From an uncultured Eubacterium sp. (lineage in GTDB: Bacteria > Bacillota > Clostridia > Lachnospirales > Lachnospiraceae), in the NCBI GenBank assembly GCA_900550135.1, contig URQO01000004.1, positions 1 to 64,000 of the forward strand: 64,000 nucleotides of DNA, read 5' to 3'. The notes under the pieces were generated by a model. The model was not told the origin of the DNA. It ran no database searches and saw only the letters and a program-made list of their open reading frames with translations. This document shows, in pieces, positions 55,931 through 64,000 of this stretch (positions are counted from its first letter, which is position 1; each line of letters begins with the position of its first letter). Made by a program: the position numbers and the translations under genes.

Positions 55931-57163
55931 ATGGCAGGATTATCATATTCAGCACACCTGAGTCAGAAAAACAGTGCCATTAACAGCAAGGCGAAACTCT
56001 CAGGTGTTGCAAAGCACAATTTACGAAAGTACCGCTCCTTGGAATATGATAAGGAGAACATTGTAATTTTATGGGGTACGGATAAATTAGTGCAGGATGT
56101 AAAAAAAGTATATAAGGAACAGTTTGACGAAGCAGTCAGGGAATATAACAAAAAGCAGACAAGGGATGACAGAAAGATTGATGATTACTTTGAAAAGACT
56201 GCAAAGTCAAACAAAGACATGGCAGTGGAACTTATTTTTCAGATAGGAGACAAGGAGTTCTGGGATAAGAATCCCAACAAGCGAAGAAAGATGGATGTGG
56301 CATTTAAGGAAATGCTTAACATGTTACAGAAGGAAGCACCAAATCTTGTTGTGGCAAATGCTGTGATACATTATGATGAGGCAAGCCCACACATGCACGT
56401 GGTGGCAGTTCCCGTAGCTGACGGATTTAAAAAGGGAATGTCAAGGCAAGTGTCAAAGAGAAAAGTATGCACAAAGGAATTTCTTGAAAAAGTACTGCAG
56501 GGCAGAATAAGAGAATATGCAGAGGACAGGTCATTCACATGGATTGGAGAGTTCCTGAAAAGAAAGGAAAAAGGAAGAAATAATGATTTAAAAGTTGCAG
56601 AATATAAAACTCTGGCAGAAACAAAAAAAGCAAATCAGTTAGCCAGGGAAAATGCTGAATCCAAACAGGAACTTAAGGAAACGATGATTAAGCAGATAGC
56701 AGCTGAAAAAGAATTAGCAGACATGTATGAGGAATTAAAAATAGTTGAAAATGTGGCTGACTTAGGAAAAAATGTGAAAAAACTTGAAACCATGGTTAGA
56801 AAAGGACCGGACAATCCAAAGGGAATCATGTCTGCCAAGAATTATCGGGAAAAGATTGTAATTCCATTTATAGATAAAATGTATGATGCATTTAAAAATG
56901 TGGTTAAATTTGCAAAGGGATGTTTTGCACAACTTAAGGAACTGACAGAAAAATATAATGAACAGCTTGAAGTAAATGAAATGCTAAGGAAACAAAATAG
57001 CAGGCTAAGAGAAAGCATTGATGAGCAGGAAAAAGAGATTGACGGACTGTATGACGATAGGAAAAAACTTGGATATTTTAAGAATTTCCTGAGGAGGGAG
57101 GATTACAATAAAGCAATTGAAATGGGCAAAAACAATGAAAAAACAAGACACAGACAGAGATAA
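55931..57163 (+). CDS. MobV-family relaxase (plasmid recombination Pre/Mob type)
   Basis: 410 residues. The N-terminal relaxase domain has HNLRKYRS near 29 and the metal-binding/catalytic HYDEASPHMHVVAVP near 140-155, the MobV signature. A long helical C-terminus (about 215-400, coiled coil) follows. It nicks the element at oriT for transfer. AAGGAG lies ahead of the start. The probable oriT is immediately upstream. As there is no T4SS here, transfer needs a helper element. Confidence 0.92.
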   Translation: MAGLSYSAHLSQKNSAINSKAKLSGVAKHNLRKYRSLEYDKENIVILWGTDKLVQDVKKVYKEQFDEAVREYNKKQTRDDRKIDDYFEKTAKSNKDMAVELIFQIGDKEFWDKNPNKRRKMDVAFKEMLNMLQKEAPNLVVANAVIHYDEASPHMHVVAVPVADGFKKGMSRQVSKRKVCTKEFLEKVLQGRIREYAEDRSFTWIGEFLKRKEKGRNNDLKVAEYKTLAETKKANQLARENAESKQELKETMIKQIAAEKELADMYEELKIVENVADLGKNVKKLETMVRKGPDNPKGIMSAKNYREKIVIPFIDKMYDAFKNVVKFAKGCFAQLKELTEKYNEQLEVNEMLRKQNSRLRESIDEQEKEIDGLYDDRKKLGYFKNFLRREDYNKAIEMGKNNEKTRHRQR

Positions 57164-57365
57164 AACAAGTGAAATACAGTGGAGTAAATACAAACAATAG
57201 TAAAATCAAAATAAAAATGTTACAAAAGATTTTTGTTAGTGTGCATATTGGAAAAACATGTTATGATGGAAGAGAAGGATGGGTAAGGATAATTAATGCA
57301 GGAAGATTATTCTTACTGTACGGAAATTTACTGCTAATTATTTAGGAAGGAGTAACAGAGGTAGT

Positions 57366-60300
57366 ATGAGAATAAGAAACATAAGCAAAAAAATGGTGTC
57401 ACTTGCATTAACAATAGCGATAATTGGAACAGGTTCGGGAATTAATGCGTTAGCCAATTCCGTTAATGATGGCAAGAATTCACAAAAAGCAGCTGATAAC
57501 AAAGTAACAGTAGTCAAGGAACTGACAGATGAGCGAACAGAAAATTCAAACACGTATCTGTTGTCTGACGGATCTAAGAAAACAGAATTATTCTTATCAA
57601 ACATCAGATATGAAAAAGACGGACAATTGAAAGATTATGAAAATGAAATTGTTGACATTGGAAAAAACGGGAAAAAGTCTATAAGTACCTACGGGTTGGG
57701 TGACAAATCTTCATACAAATATGTAAACAAATCCAGTGATAACAAGGCATATTTTTCAGATGACATTGAAGACGGCATAATGTTAAGCCATGGGAAGTAC
57801 ATTTTAAAGATGACACCTGTTATCGAAGAAGAAAATGATGACATAAACAGAGATGATAAAAATACATCTCAATCAAATGAAAATAATGAGTTTGAATGCA
57901 TAAAAAATGAGGAATCAAATGAATTAAAATATATATCGGAATCAAAAAACATGGAATATCAATATTCCGTAAACAACTGTGGCGTGAAAGAGAACATTGT
58001 ACTAAATGAAAAGCCCGAAACAAATATATTTGAATATAAAATTGAAACAAAGAATCTCTATTTGAAAAAACAGGAAAATGATAAAGGTCTGTTGGTGTAT
58101 GACAAAAATACCAATAAAATCATAGGAACAATAGAAGCCCCATTCTTAGTTGATGCAGACGGAAAAGAAGATTACAAAAGTGTAGAATATGAACTAGAAA
58201 AAAATGGCGAAAATGAAGTGTTAAAAGTAATTGTAAGTAATGATTATTTTGAAAACGAAGCCACAAAGTATCCGGTTACAATCGATCCTACAATGGTATG
58301 GATGTTTGATTACCTAACTACTGCATCAGTTTGGTCTGTTGATTTTCAGCAAAATGTGAACATGCATAATCATTATCTGGGTGCCATGAACAACATGATA
58401 TCAAGTTATCCATACAATTCAGAGGAACATGTATATTTGGATACTTCAAATCTGTTAACAGGAAGTGCGTTGGTGGGCAGTGGACTGAACATAAGGGGAA
58501 AATACATTGAATCTGCATCATTAAATCTGTATGAAAGCAGTTACCGTGCACCGTATCAGGTGGGAACACTGGAGCTTCGTACGGCAAAGGACTCATGGAA
58601 TCCTGATACAATCACGTGGAACAATAAACCGGGGGCTTCTGAAGAAGTACTTCTTGAAGAAAAGTTTACGGGAGTTGAGGGCACAAGACATTGCCTTGAC
58701 ATAACAAAATGGGTGCAGGATATAGCCGATGAACAGATAGAAAACAACGGACTGGTGTTTACGGCAAAAAAAGGCGGAGCAGCATTGTTTTATGGTCCGG
58801 AAGCACATTACATACAGGACGAAAATGGAACGAACAGTGAATCAAGACACATGTCAATCTATTTAACATACAGAGATTTTGAACCATATGATGCTTCCAT
58901 AAACATAAGTGCTGAATATGATAAACAGAGTAACAGCATTATTACTTCCATAGAAGATGATAATAAACTGCAGGAAGGGGTAGCGGTAACAGGATACAAG
59001 ATATTTACAAGAAAAGACAATGCATTAAAATTTAGCGCAAAGTATAAGGGAACAGACATTTCAGAAAAGGCAGAAATAAATGCATCCAACGTGGATGAAT
59101 GCATAGACATTAGAGCAGCGGTATTATATTCAGACGGTACGGTAAAGGTTTCAAACATTGTAACCTTGGAAAAAACAGAAGATGGTGATTCAGGTGATAG
59201 GGGATATTCCTTTGAAATCACTTCAATGGATACAGACGGAGACGGTCTTGAGGACGGATATGAAATATGGGACTTTAAGACCATGTGGAACACTGAAACA
59301 GCATACAGCACGGAGGACAATCCAAAGTATGAGCAGGATACTGATGGAGACGGACTGTCTGACGGATATGAAGTATTTACACTAGGAACAGACCCGGCAG
59401 TGGCAAATGAGAAAAATGCTGACAGCGACGGAGACGGATGGACTGACCTGAAGGAATATCAGGAGGGAACAGATCCGTGGCTGTATGATTCAGACTTTGA
59501 CGGATTAAGAGACAAGGATGATGTTGGAGACAACAATCCAAGAAAAACAGATAACCCACGCTTAAAGGGAACGGACAGGTCAGTTGCATCAGCAGCAAAG
59601 GTTCACAAGGGGCTTTATGACAGGGAATACTCTGAAAATGAAAATGGCGTAACGGTTACATACATTGCAAACATTTACAGGGGAGACATAAAGAGCATTT
59701 ACAGTGATTATGGTGATGCAAAAATAAACAAAAGGCTGAAATATTTCTATGATGCAAAGGGAAACAATACGGCAATAGTTGAACAATATGACGACAATGA
59801 CACGCAGACCATCTGCATAACATATACATATGATGAAAATGGAAATGTGGAATTTATCTGTGATCAGCAGACAAAATACACAATGGAATATAATTCCGAC
59901 AACAAAATCACAAACCTTCAGGTAGGTGACAGGACACTTGTCTCATACGAGTACAGTCACACACAGAATGATTCAGGCAATGAATCAGGAGAAAGTACAG
60001 GGGCTTCTGTTGAAAATACTGATGAACAGGTAACTTATTACGGCACGGGAGATGAAAGGCAGAAGGTAAGGACGGTAACCACGGAATATAAAGTTGATTC
60101 AGAAGATGATGCTGCTGTTGCGGAAAAGACGGAAGTTTTCTATAATGATGAAAAGACACCTTCATATGTAACGACAGTAAACAGCTCAGGTCAGATGCTT
60201 AGTCTGACCGATAACACGGAAAGTGCACAATTGGCATACCATTATGAATATAATGACGGTACAACAAGAGTGACAAGAAGTGACGGATTCATAAAGGAAG

Positions 60301-61979
60301 TTGTACAGAATGAGGATGAAGAAAATAAGAAAAGCACACTGACCACAAAATATGAATATAAGGCACTTGATGACAAAAAGGAAACATTGGTTTCAAAAAT
60401 TGAAACCGACAGTTCAGATGGTGACAAAATAAAGAACAGGACAACCTTATACAATGGTGATGTATTAAGCGAGACAATGTCAGATGACGGAAAGTCATGT
60501 GTAACGGATTTATATTCAGATAAATATAAAAAGAACATATTAAAGTACAATTCAGTGGAAGACGATTCTACACACAGAACATTTGACATAGAAAAGTATG
60601 ACGAAAACAAAAACATTGATTACACATATGACAGGGCAGGAAACATTACCAGAATAAAAACTGACGGTAAGCTTACAAATGCATATGAATATGATGCACA
60701 CGGAAGACTTACATGGGAATATGACTATGATGTTTCAAGGGCATATGAGTACGGATACACCACAACGGGAAACGTTGAGGCAAAGCACACATATGTGATG
60801 AATGACAACGGTAAGCTGGTTGAACAGGATGATGAACTAAGAAAATATTCATACAGAAACAGTGACTGGCCTGATCAGTTGACAAAGTACTGTGGAAAGG
60901 AAATCACATATGACAGCAGTGGCAATCCGAAGGAATACTATAACGGAATGTCATTTAACTGGTACAGGGGAAGACAGTTGCAGGAAGCAACTCTTACCAA
61001 TGGAAACAGGGTAACATATAAGTACAGTGAGGACGGACTTAGAACTTATAAGGATACAGAAAAAACAACAACCACATATGAATGGGATGAGACAAAACTT
61101 ATAAGGGAAACCGTTACATACAAAAAGACCGGAAAGAAGTATGACATCTGGTATATGTATGATTCATCTAATAATGTTATCGGCTTTGAATACAGTCAGT
61201 TAAGTGAGATAAACGAAACATTAAAAACCACAAGAATCTATTATGAAAAGAACCTGCAGGGAGATGTGACAGGTCTGCTTGATGCCAGAGGAGCAGAGAT
61301 TGCTTCATATACATATGATGCATGGGGAAATGTCATTACAAATGATGGAAAGAGTTTCTGTTATGAAGGATATGAGGTTCCCTTTGAGTTAAATCATGTA
61401 TTGTACAGAGGATACTACTATGACGGAAGCTGCACTGATACTGAAAGCGATACAAATCTTTATTATCTGCAGAGCAGATATTACGATGCAGAGGTGGGAA
61501 GATTTATAAATGCAGATGATGTCAGTGTATTAGAAATAGAAAGTGATAGTGTGTATAAAGATAATTTGTATTGCTATTGTAATGGAAATCCGGTTAATAA
61601 TATAGATCCAACAGGAAAATGGTTTTTTAGAGCTGCAATTGCAGCTGCTAGTGGAGTGATATTTGGAGCACTTGCATATTCTATAGGAAAAAAATGCGGA
61701 TTAAATGGAAAAAAACTAACTGCTTTTACTGTCGCGTTTGTAGCATTTGGGGTTGTGGTTGGTATGATATGGGGAGTTCGTATAATAAATGCAATTAATA
61801 AAGCATTAAAGCCAGTATTATACTTTTTCAGAAGTAATGGGGTGTATATGGGAATAAAAGTTATGAGTAAAGTACAGTTTGAAATACATACCGCACATCA
61901 TAATAAACCGATACATTTCGTAGTAAGATGGTTTACAAATGGTAGAAATTATTTTAAGGAGTGGTGGTTAGGAAAATGA
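57366..61979 (+). CDS. Secreted RHS/YD-repeat polymorphic toxin protein
   Basis: 1537 residues. Signal peptide (about 1-31, KKMVSLALTIAIIGTGSGI); N-terminal domain; DNRLRE-type region (about 315-495); four calcium-loop repeats such as DTDGDGLEDGYE and DSDGDGWTDLKE (about 620-720); then RHS/YD repeats (about 760-1340) and the core motif YYLQSRYYDAEVGRFINADD (near 1367) ending NPVNNIDPTGKW (about 1419). The 118-residue tip has two hydrophobic helices and a basic tail (VQFEIHTAHHNKPIHFVVRW) I do not recognise. Base use turns more A/T-rich at the tip. The last 4 bases overlap the next gene. Likely a WapA-like contact toxin. Confidence 0.9.
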   Translation: MRIRNISKKMVSLALTIAIIGTGSGINALANSVNDGKNSQKAADNKVTVVKELTDERTENSNTYLLSDGSKKTELFLSNIRYEKDGQLKDYENEIVDIGKNGKKSISTYGLGDKSSYKYVNKSSDNKAYFSDDIEDGIMLSHGKYILKMTPVIEEENDDINRDDKNTSQSNENNEFECIKNEESNELKYISESKNMEYQYSVNNCGVKENIVLNEKPETNIFEYKIETKNLYLKKQENDKGLLVYDKNTNKIIGTIEAPFLVDADGKEDYKSVEYELEKNGENEVLKVIVSNDYFENEATKYPVTIDPTMVWMFDYLTTASVWSVDFQQNVNMHNHYLGAMNNMISSYPYNSEEHVYLDTSNLLTGSALVGSGLNIRGKYIESASLNLYESSYRAPYQVGTLELRTAKDSWNPDTITWNNKPGASEEVLLEEKFTGVEGTRHCLDITKWVQDIADEQIENNGLVFTAKKGGAALFYGPEAHYIQDENGTNSESRHMSIYLTYRDFEPYDASINISAEYDKQSNSIITSIEDDNKLQEGVAVTGYKIFTRKDNALKFSAKYKGTDISEKAEINASNVDECIDIRAAVLYSDGTVKVSNIVTLEKTEDGDSGDRGYSFEITSMDTDGDGLEDGYEIWDFKTMWNTETAYSTEDNPKYEQDTDGDGLSDGYEVFTLGTDPAVANEKNADSDGDGWTDLKEYQEGTDPWLYDSDFDGLRDKDDVGDNNPRKTDNPRLKGTDRSVASAAKVHKGLYDREYSENENGVTVTYIANIYRGDIKSIYSDYGDAKINKRLKYFYDAKGNNTAIVEQYDDNDTQTICITYTYDENGNVEFICDQQTKYTMEYNSDNKITNLQVGDRTLVSYEYSHTQNDSGNESGESTGASVENTDEQVTYYGTGDERQKVRTVTTEYKVDSEDDAAVAEKTEVFYNDEKTPSYVTTVNSSGQMLSLTDNTESAQLAYHYEYNDGTTRVTRSDGFIKEVVQNEDEENKKSTLTTKYEYKALDDKKETLVSKIETDSSDGDKIKNRTTLYNGDVLSETMSDDGKSCVTDLYSDKYKKNILKYNSVEDDSTHRTFDIEKYDENKNIDYTYDRAGNITRIKTDGKLTNAYEYDAHGRLTWEYDYDVSRAYEYGYTTTGNVEAKHTYVMNDNGKLVEQDDELRKYSYRNSDWPDQLTKYCGKEITYDSSGNPKEYYNGMSFNWYRGRQLQEATLTNGNRVTYKYSEDGLRTYKDTEKTTTTYEWDETKLIRETVTYKKTGKKYDIWYMYDSSNNVIGFEYSQLSEINETLKTTRIYYEKNLQGDVTGLLDARGAEIASYTYDAWGNVITNDGKSFCYEGYEVPFELNHVLYRGYYYDGSCTDTESDTNLYYLQSRYYDAEVGRFINADDVSVLEIESDSVYKDNLYCYCNGNPVNNIDPTGKWFFRAAIAAASGVIFGALAYSIGKKCGLNGKKLTAFTVAFVAFGVVVGMIWGVRIINAINKALKPVLYFFRSNGVYMGIKVMSKVQFEIHTAHHNKPIHFVVRWFTNGRNYFKEWWLGK

Positions 61980-62377
61980 TAGATATTTGCGTTGTAAAAA
62001 GAATGTTATCTGAAAAGTATAAAATATGTAATAATAAATCGAAGTTATGCATTACGCAGAACATAGAAGTGGAATTCCTAGAAGATGAAATCGTAATAAT
62101 GTGTTGGAATTTTGAATATATTTATTTTTCCTTTGACTATCGTAGTGAGCAGGAAATGTTTGAAATTATAGATTCTTTCATTGAAACACTTCTATATAGA
62201 CCAGTTAAAATAAAAGAATATTATTACAAGAATATATTATACCAGAGAACATTGAATCAACAAGATGGGAAAGGCACTTGGAAGAAAATAGGAAGCTCAA
62301 AAAAATTTGTTATTATTTTTAAGAGAAAAAATATAAAAATAGTTGAAAAAACATTCAATGAATTTGAAAATGTTTAA
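61976..62377 (+). CDS. Candidate immunity protein for the RHS toxin tip
   Basis: 133 residues from ATG 61976, overlapping the RHS stop by 4 bases (ATGA), with AAGGAG at 61956. GTG 61961 is a less likely alternative. It has strands and a helix (VEFLEDEIVIMCWNFEYIYF, EMFEIIDSFIETLLY) and no recognised domain. Small genes directly after RHS tips usually encode the cognate antidote, so position is the main evidence. Confidence 0.65.
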   Translation: MIDICVVKRMLSEKYKICNNKSKLCITQNIEVEFLEDEIVIMCWNFEYIYFSFDYRSEQEMFEIIDSFIETLLYRPVKIKEYYYKNILYQRTLNQQDGKGTWKKIGSSKKFVIIFKRKNIKIVEKTFNEFENV

Positions 62378-62440
62378 TATATTTTTATAGACATTAAAAG
62401 AACTTAATGAAATAAAATCTAACTTATGCTATAATATCTC

Positions 62441-62462
62441 CGTGGCAACACTATGGCAACAC
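62441..62462. other. Right arm-type integrase site pair
   Basis: Two tggcaac copies (gtggcaac ac tatggcaacac), 20 of 22 positions identical to the left-end pair at 51637. Confidence 0.5.
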
Positions 62463-62525
62463 GAAATCAGAAGGATAATACAAATAATATAATATAGGTA
62501 AATTAACAGATAAAAGCACACGAAA

Positions 62526-62545
62526 CCTAAACAAATATGTTTAAG
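62526..62545. promoter_or_regulatory. Second copy of the element 1 repressor operator near attR
   Basis: cctaaac-N6-gtttaag, 19 of 20 bases identical to the operator at 52363-52382 of the excisionase promoter, 19 bases from attR. Confidence 0.6.
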
Positions 62546-62563
62546 TTTAACTCGGTGCAAGCC

Positions 62564-62573
62564 GAGTTTGAAT
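62564..62573 (+). other. attR of element 1 and attL of element 2
   Basis: gagtttgaat, the second copy of the guaA-terminal 10-mer, inside an inverted repeat aactcgg/ccgagtt (62549-62568). It still reads as Glu-Phe-Glu-stop, as at guaA. Confidence 0.6.
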
Positions 62574-62596
62574 GATGCAAAAATGAATTTTATATG

Positions 62597-62634
62597 CCTA
62601 CAAACCCCATAAATAAAGGGTTTGTAGGTTTTTT
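62597..62634 (+). terminator. Terminator at the left end of element 2
   Basis: Perfect 11-bp stem cctacaaaccc / gggtttgtagg followed by six T. Confidence 0.85.
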
Positions 62635-62750
62635 CTTTTTTAGAGTGACAATAAAATGACAATATTTTTTGCTATTTTTTTCAAAAAAACTCTTAAACAG
62701 TACATTTTTGAACGAAAATTTGCAACAGTTTTGATATAAGTAATACCTCA

Positions 62751-63362
62751 TTAATCCTTCAAATTAGCTTTTCTAAATCTTTTCTTAGCATCAGAAATAT
62801 TAGTATCAACCTCAATTTCCTTTTCACTTTCAGCTTTAAAAATAGTGTCAGCCAAGTCTGTTCCAAAACTTAAATACTTTGCCTGCCATAAGAGGTACGT
62901 TTCCTCACTAATTTCTTCATTAATAAATTTGTCGTACATTGTTGCCCAATGAGTTAGCATTCTTTTAAGATTAGCTAGAGGAGCAATAGTGGCATCATCT
63001 ATGTCTATGTCCGAAGACACCTCTAAATAAACTTTTCCGTCAATGATTGTTGGGGTCAAATCCAAAGTTTTCTCTATGTTAAACAAATATTGTAATGAAC
63101 TTGCTGCTGAAATAGGATTAGGAGTTGCAAGGACATATGGAGAAATTTCCAATGCATTTGCAATTTCAAATATAGTATCTGAATCAGGATAACGATTACC
63201 AAGCTCATAATTTCTTATAGTAGATTCATTTACATTACAAGCAGAGCCTAGTTCTTTTTGTGTCATGCCAGCAGTTTGTCTATAAAATCTAATTTTTTGC
63301 CCTAAATTGGCAGAGGCAAGATTTTTTGCGTTTAGAGAAAAATTTTTTTTATTTTTTTTCAT
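62751..63362 (-). CDS. XRE-family repressor of mobile element 2
   Basis: 203 residues, start at 63362 with a GGAAGG site upstream. HTH at about 22-75 (IRFYRQTAGMTQKELGSACN, then NESTIRNYELGNRYPDSDTI). C-terminal ISEETYLLWQAKYLSFG matches the element 1 repressor pattern. N-terminal about 20 residues are Lys/Asn-rich. It is divergent from excisionase and probably binds cagt-c/g-actg sites between them. Confidence 0.85.
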   Translation of the reverse strand: MKKNKKNFSLNAKNLASANLGQKIRFYRQTAGMTQKELGSACNVNESTIRNYELGNRYPDSDTIFEIANALEISPYVLATPNPISAASSLQYLFNIEKTLDLTPTIIDGKVYLEVSSDIDIDDATIAPLANLKRMLTHWATMYDKFINEEISEETYLLWQAKYLSFGTDLADTIFKAESEKEIEVDTNISDAKKRFRKANLKD

Positions 63363-63435
63363 AAAATATATCCTTCCGTATCTTTTTATAACTGCTTGTA
63401 TTATATCACAAACAGTTCATATATGAAATATAAAA

Positions 63436-63529
63436 AACAAAGGACAGTTCAGAAGTGAAACATTTTACTTGACAGTACAAAAACGAACTGATAAAATACA
63501 TACAATACAGTTCAGAAATGTACTGCACA
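63436..63529. promoter_or_regulatory. Excisionase promoter with repressor operators (element 2)
   Basis: TTGACA (63469-63474), 17-bp spacer, TAAAAT (63492-63497). Operator-like cagt-c-N6-g-actg palindromes lie in the spacer (63473-63490) and after the -10 box (about 63509-63528). Partial copies of cagttca lie at 63412 and 63445. Confidence 0.7.
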
Positions 63530-63563
63530 GAGTAATGAAATTTATGTGAGAGGAGGTGATATT

Positions 63564-63761
63564 ATGGCAGATACACTTTTTGTTAGAGCAGGTGATATAG
63601 CAAAAGAAATGGGTGTTTCAGAAGCTATGGGCTATAAGATTATTAGAAATCTGAATAATGAACTTAAGGAACAGGGATTTGTAACTGTTCAGGGAAGACT
63701 TAGCAGACAGTATTTTGAAGAACGAATTTATGGAATAAAAAGTAAAGAGGAGGTGGAATAA
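63564..63761 (+). CDS. Excisionase-like DNA-binding protein of element 2
   Basis: 65 residues from ATG 63564 (AGGAGG at 63551; the in-frame GTG at 63546 precedes that site). Closely related to the element 1 excisionase: KEMGVSEAMGYKIIRNLNNE against EELSVSKSKAYKIVRQLNKE. Its stop is one base before the integrase start. Confidence 0.85.
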   Translation: MADTLFVRAGDIAKEMGVSEAMGYKIIRNLNNELKEQGFVTVQGRLSRQYFEERIYGIKSKEEVE

Positions 63762-64000
63762 ATGGTGTTCAAAAATCAAAAGACAGAAAAATGGGAAGTC
63801 AGATGTTATTACAAGGATTATAAAGGCATACGAAAGCAAAAGACAAAAAGAGGCTTTCGAACAAAATCAGAAGCTTTAGACTGGGAAAGACATTTTAAAT
63901 TGCAGGACCATCAGGATCTTGATATGACAATTGAGGATTTTTTTGAATTATACAAAAGAGATGTTAGCCATAAAGTCAGACCAAACACTTGGGAAGAAAA
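63762..64000 (+). CDS. Tyrosine integrase of element 2 (N-terminal part)
   Basis: Starts ATG 63762 with AGGAGG at 63747 inside the excisionase gene. The first 79 residues show the arm-binding domain WEVRCYYKDYKGIRKQKTKR then GFRTKSEALDWERHF, aligned with the element 1 integrase. The catalytic part lies beyond the window. Confidence 0.85.
   Translation, partial: MVFKNQKTEKWEVRCYYKDYKGIRKQKTKRGFRTKSEALDWERHFKLQDHQDLDMTIEDFFELYKRDVSHKVRPNTWEE

Larger units (their letters stand above)
51568..62573 (+). mobile_element. Integrative mobilizable element carrying an RHS toxin locus
   Basis: Bounded by 10-bp direct repeats at the guaA 3' end and at 62564. Gene order: repressor (-), excisionase, tyrosine integrase, MobC-like, RepA-type helicase, small protein, palindromic oriT-like region, MobV relaxase, RHS protein, candidate immunity gene. 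There are no conjugation (T4SS) genes, so it would be mobilised by another element. Paired arm-type sites lie near both ends (51637 and 62441). Confidence 0.8.
62564..64000 (+). mobile_element. Second integrative element, partial, in tandem
   Basis: Begins at the attR of element 1 and has its own terminator, arm-like repeats (62643-62662, gtgacaat aa aatgacaat), repressor (-), excisionase and integrase in the same order. It runs out of the window, so its cargo is unknown. In the non-coding stretch 62378-62750, the features listed separately are the only ones I see. Confidence 0.75.

Noticed and set aside
57366..61979. Type VI secretion RHS effector
   Set aside because: The protein has a Sec signal peptide and there are no T6SS genes or PAAR domain; a Gram-positive WapA-like route fits better.

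Overview
The window is a low-GC, A-rich chromosomal segment of a Gram-positive anaerobe. Gene content points to the Lachnospiraceae (Clostridia). It carries ATP-dependent PEP carboxykinase, tandem DegV proteins, an ftsE-ftsX-M23-ctpA cluster, large secreted proteins with Ig-like, Fn3 and BspA-type repeats, a 4-hydroxybutyrate-dehydrogenase-like enzyme, and promoters with TTGACA/TATAAT and AGGAGG sites. Genus and species cannot be fixed from the sequence alone.

Positions 1-15937 hold a 5'-truncated XRE-TPR regulator remnant, an ECF-type sigma factor with a long extra C-terminal region, pckA, a giant subtilase, a thioredoxin reductase-like/thioredoxin pair, an Ig-like surface protein, a DUF1858 protein, and a MarR-controlled heterodimeric ABC exporter. 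Positions 16237-25146 hold a BspA-like LRR protein, two half-size chromate-transporter-like proteins, a PII-like protein with a non-canonical T-loop, two DegV lipid-binding proteins with a small cysteine-rich protein, a secreted ComEC-like metallo-hydrolase and a membrane protein. Positions 25334-35044 hold an L,D-transpeptidase, an acyl-ACP thioesterase, a CvfB-like S1 protein, an MsmX-type ATPase, a PucR/CdaR-type regulator and the ftsEX cell-wall module. Positions 35177-43672 hold a succinate-semialdehyde/4-hydroxybutyrate enzyme pair, divergent from a two-permease, two-ATPase SsuABC-like importer and convergent with an adenylate-forming enzyme. Positions 43941-51579 hold a small XRE protein, uvrB behind a LexA box, uvrA, a roughly 480-nt structured intergenic region that may be a non-coding RNA, and guaA.

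The most interesting part is 51568-64000. The 3' end of guaA is an attachment site. An integrative mobilizable element of about 11 kb lies between two copies of gagtttgaat. It carries a repressor, excisionase, tyrosine integrase, MobC-like protein, RepA-type helicase, a palindrome-rich region that is probably oriT/origin, a MobV relaxase, and as its only evident cargo a 1537-residue secreted RHS protein with an unrecognised C-terminal tip and a small overlapping candidate immunity gene. A second element with the same repressor-excisionase-integrase layout, but different operator and arm-site sequences, begins immediately after it and runs off the window. The two look like a tandem accretion at guaA.

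Other non-coding structure worth attention: a 164-bp four-hairpin palindromic element after pckA, four degenerate 43-bp tandem repeats before the sigma-gene terminator, a possible attenuated leader before the PII-like gene, and operator palindromes for the MarR, DUF1858 and both element regulators. I saw no rRNA, tRNA or CRISPR array.
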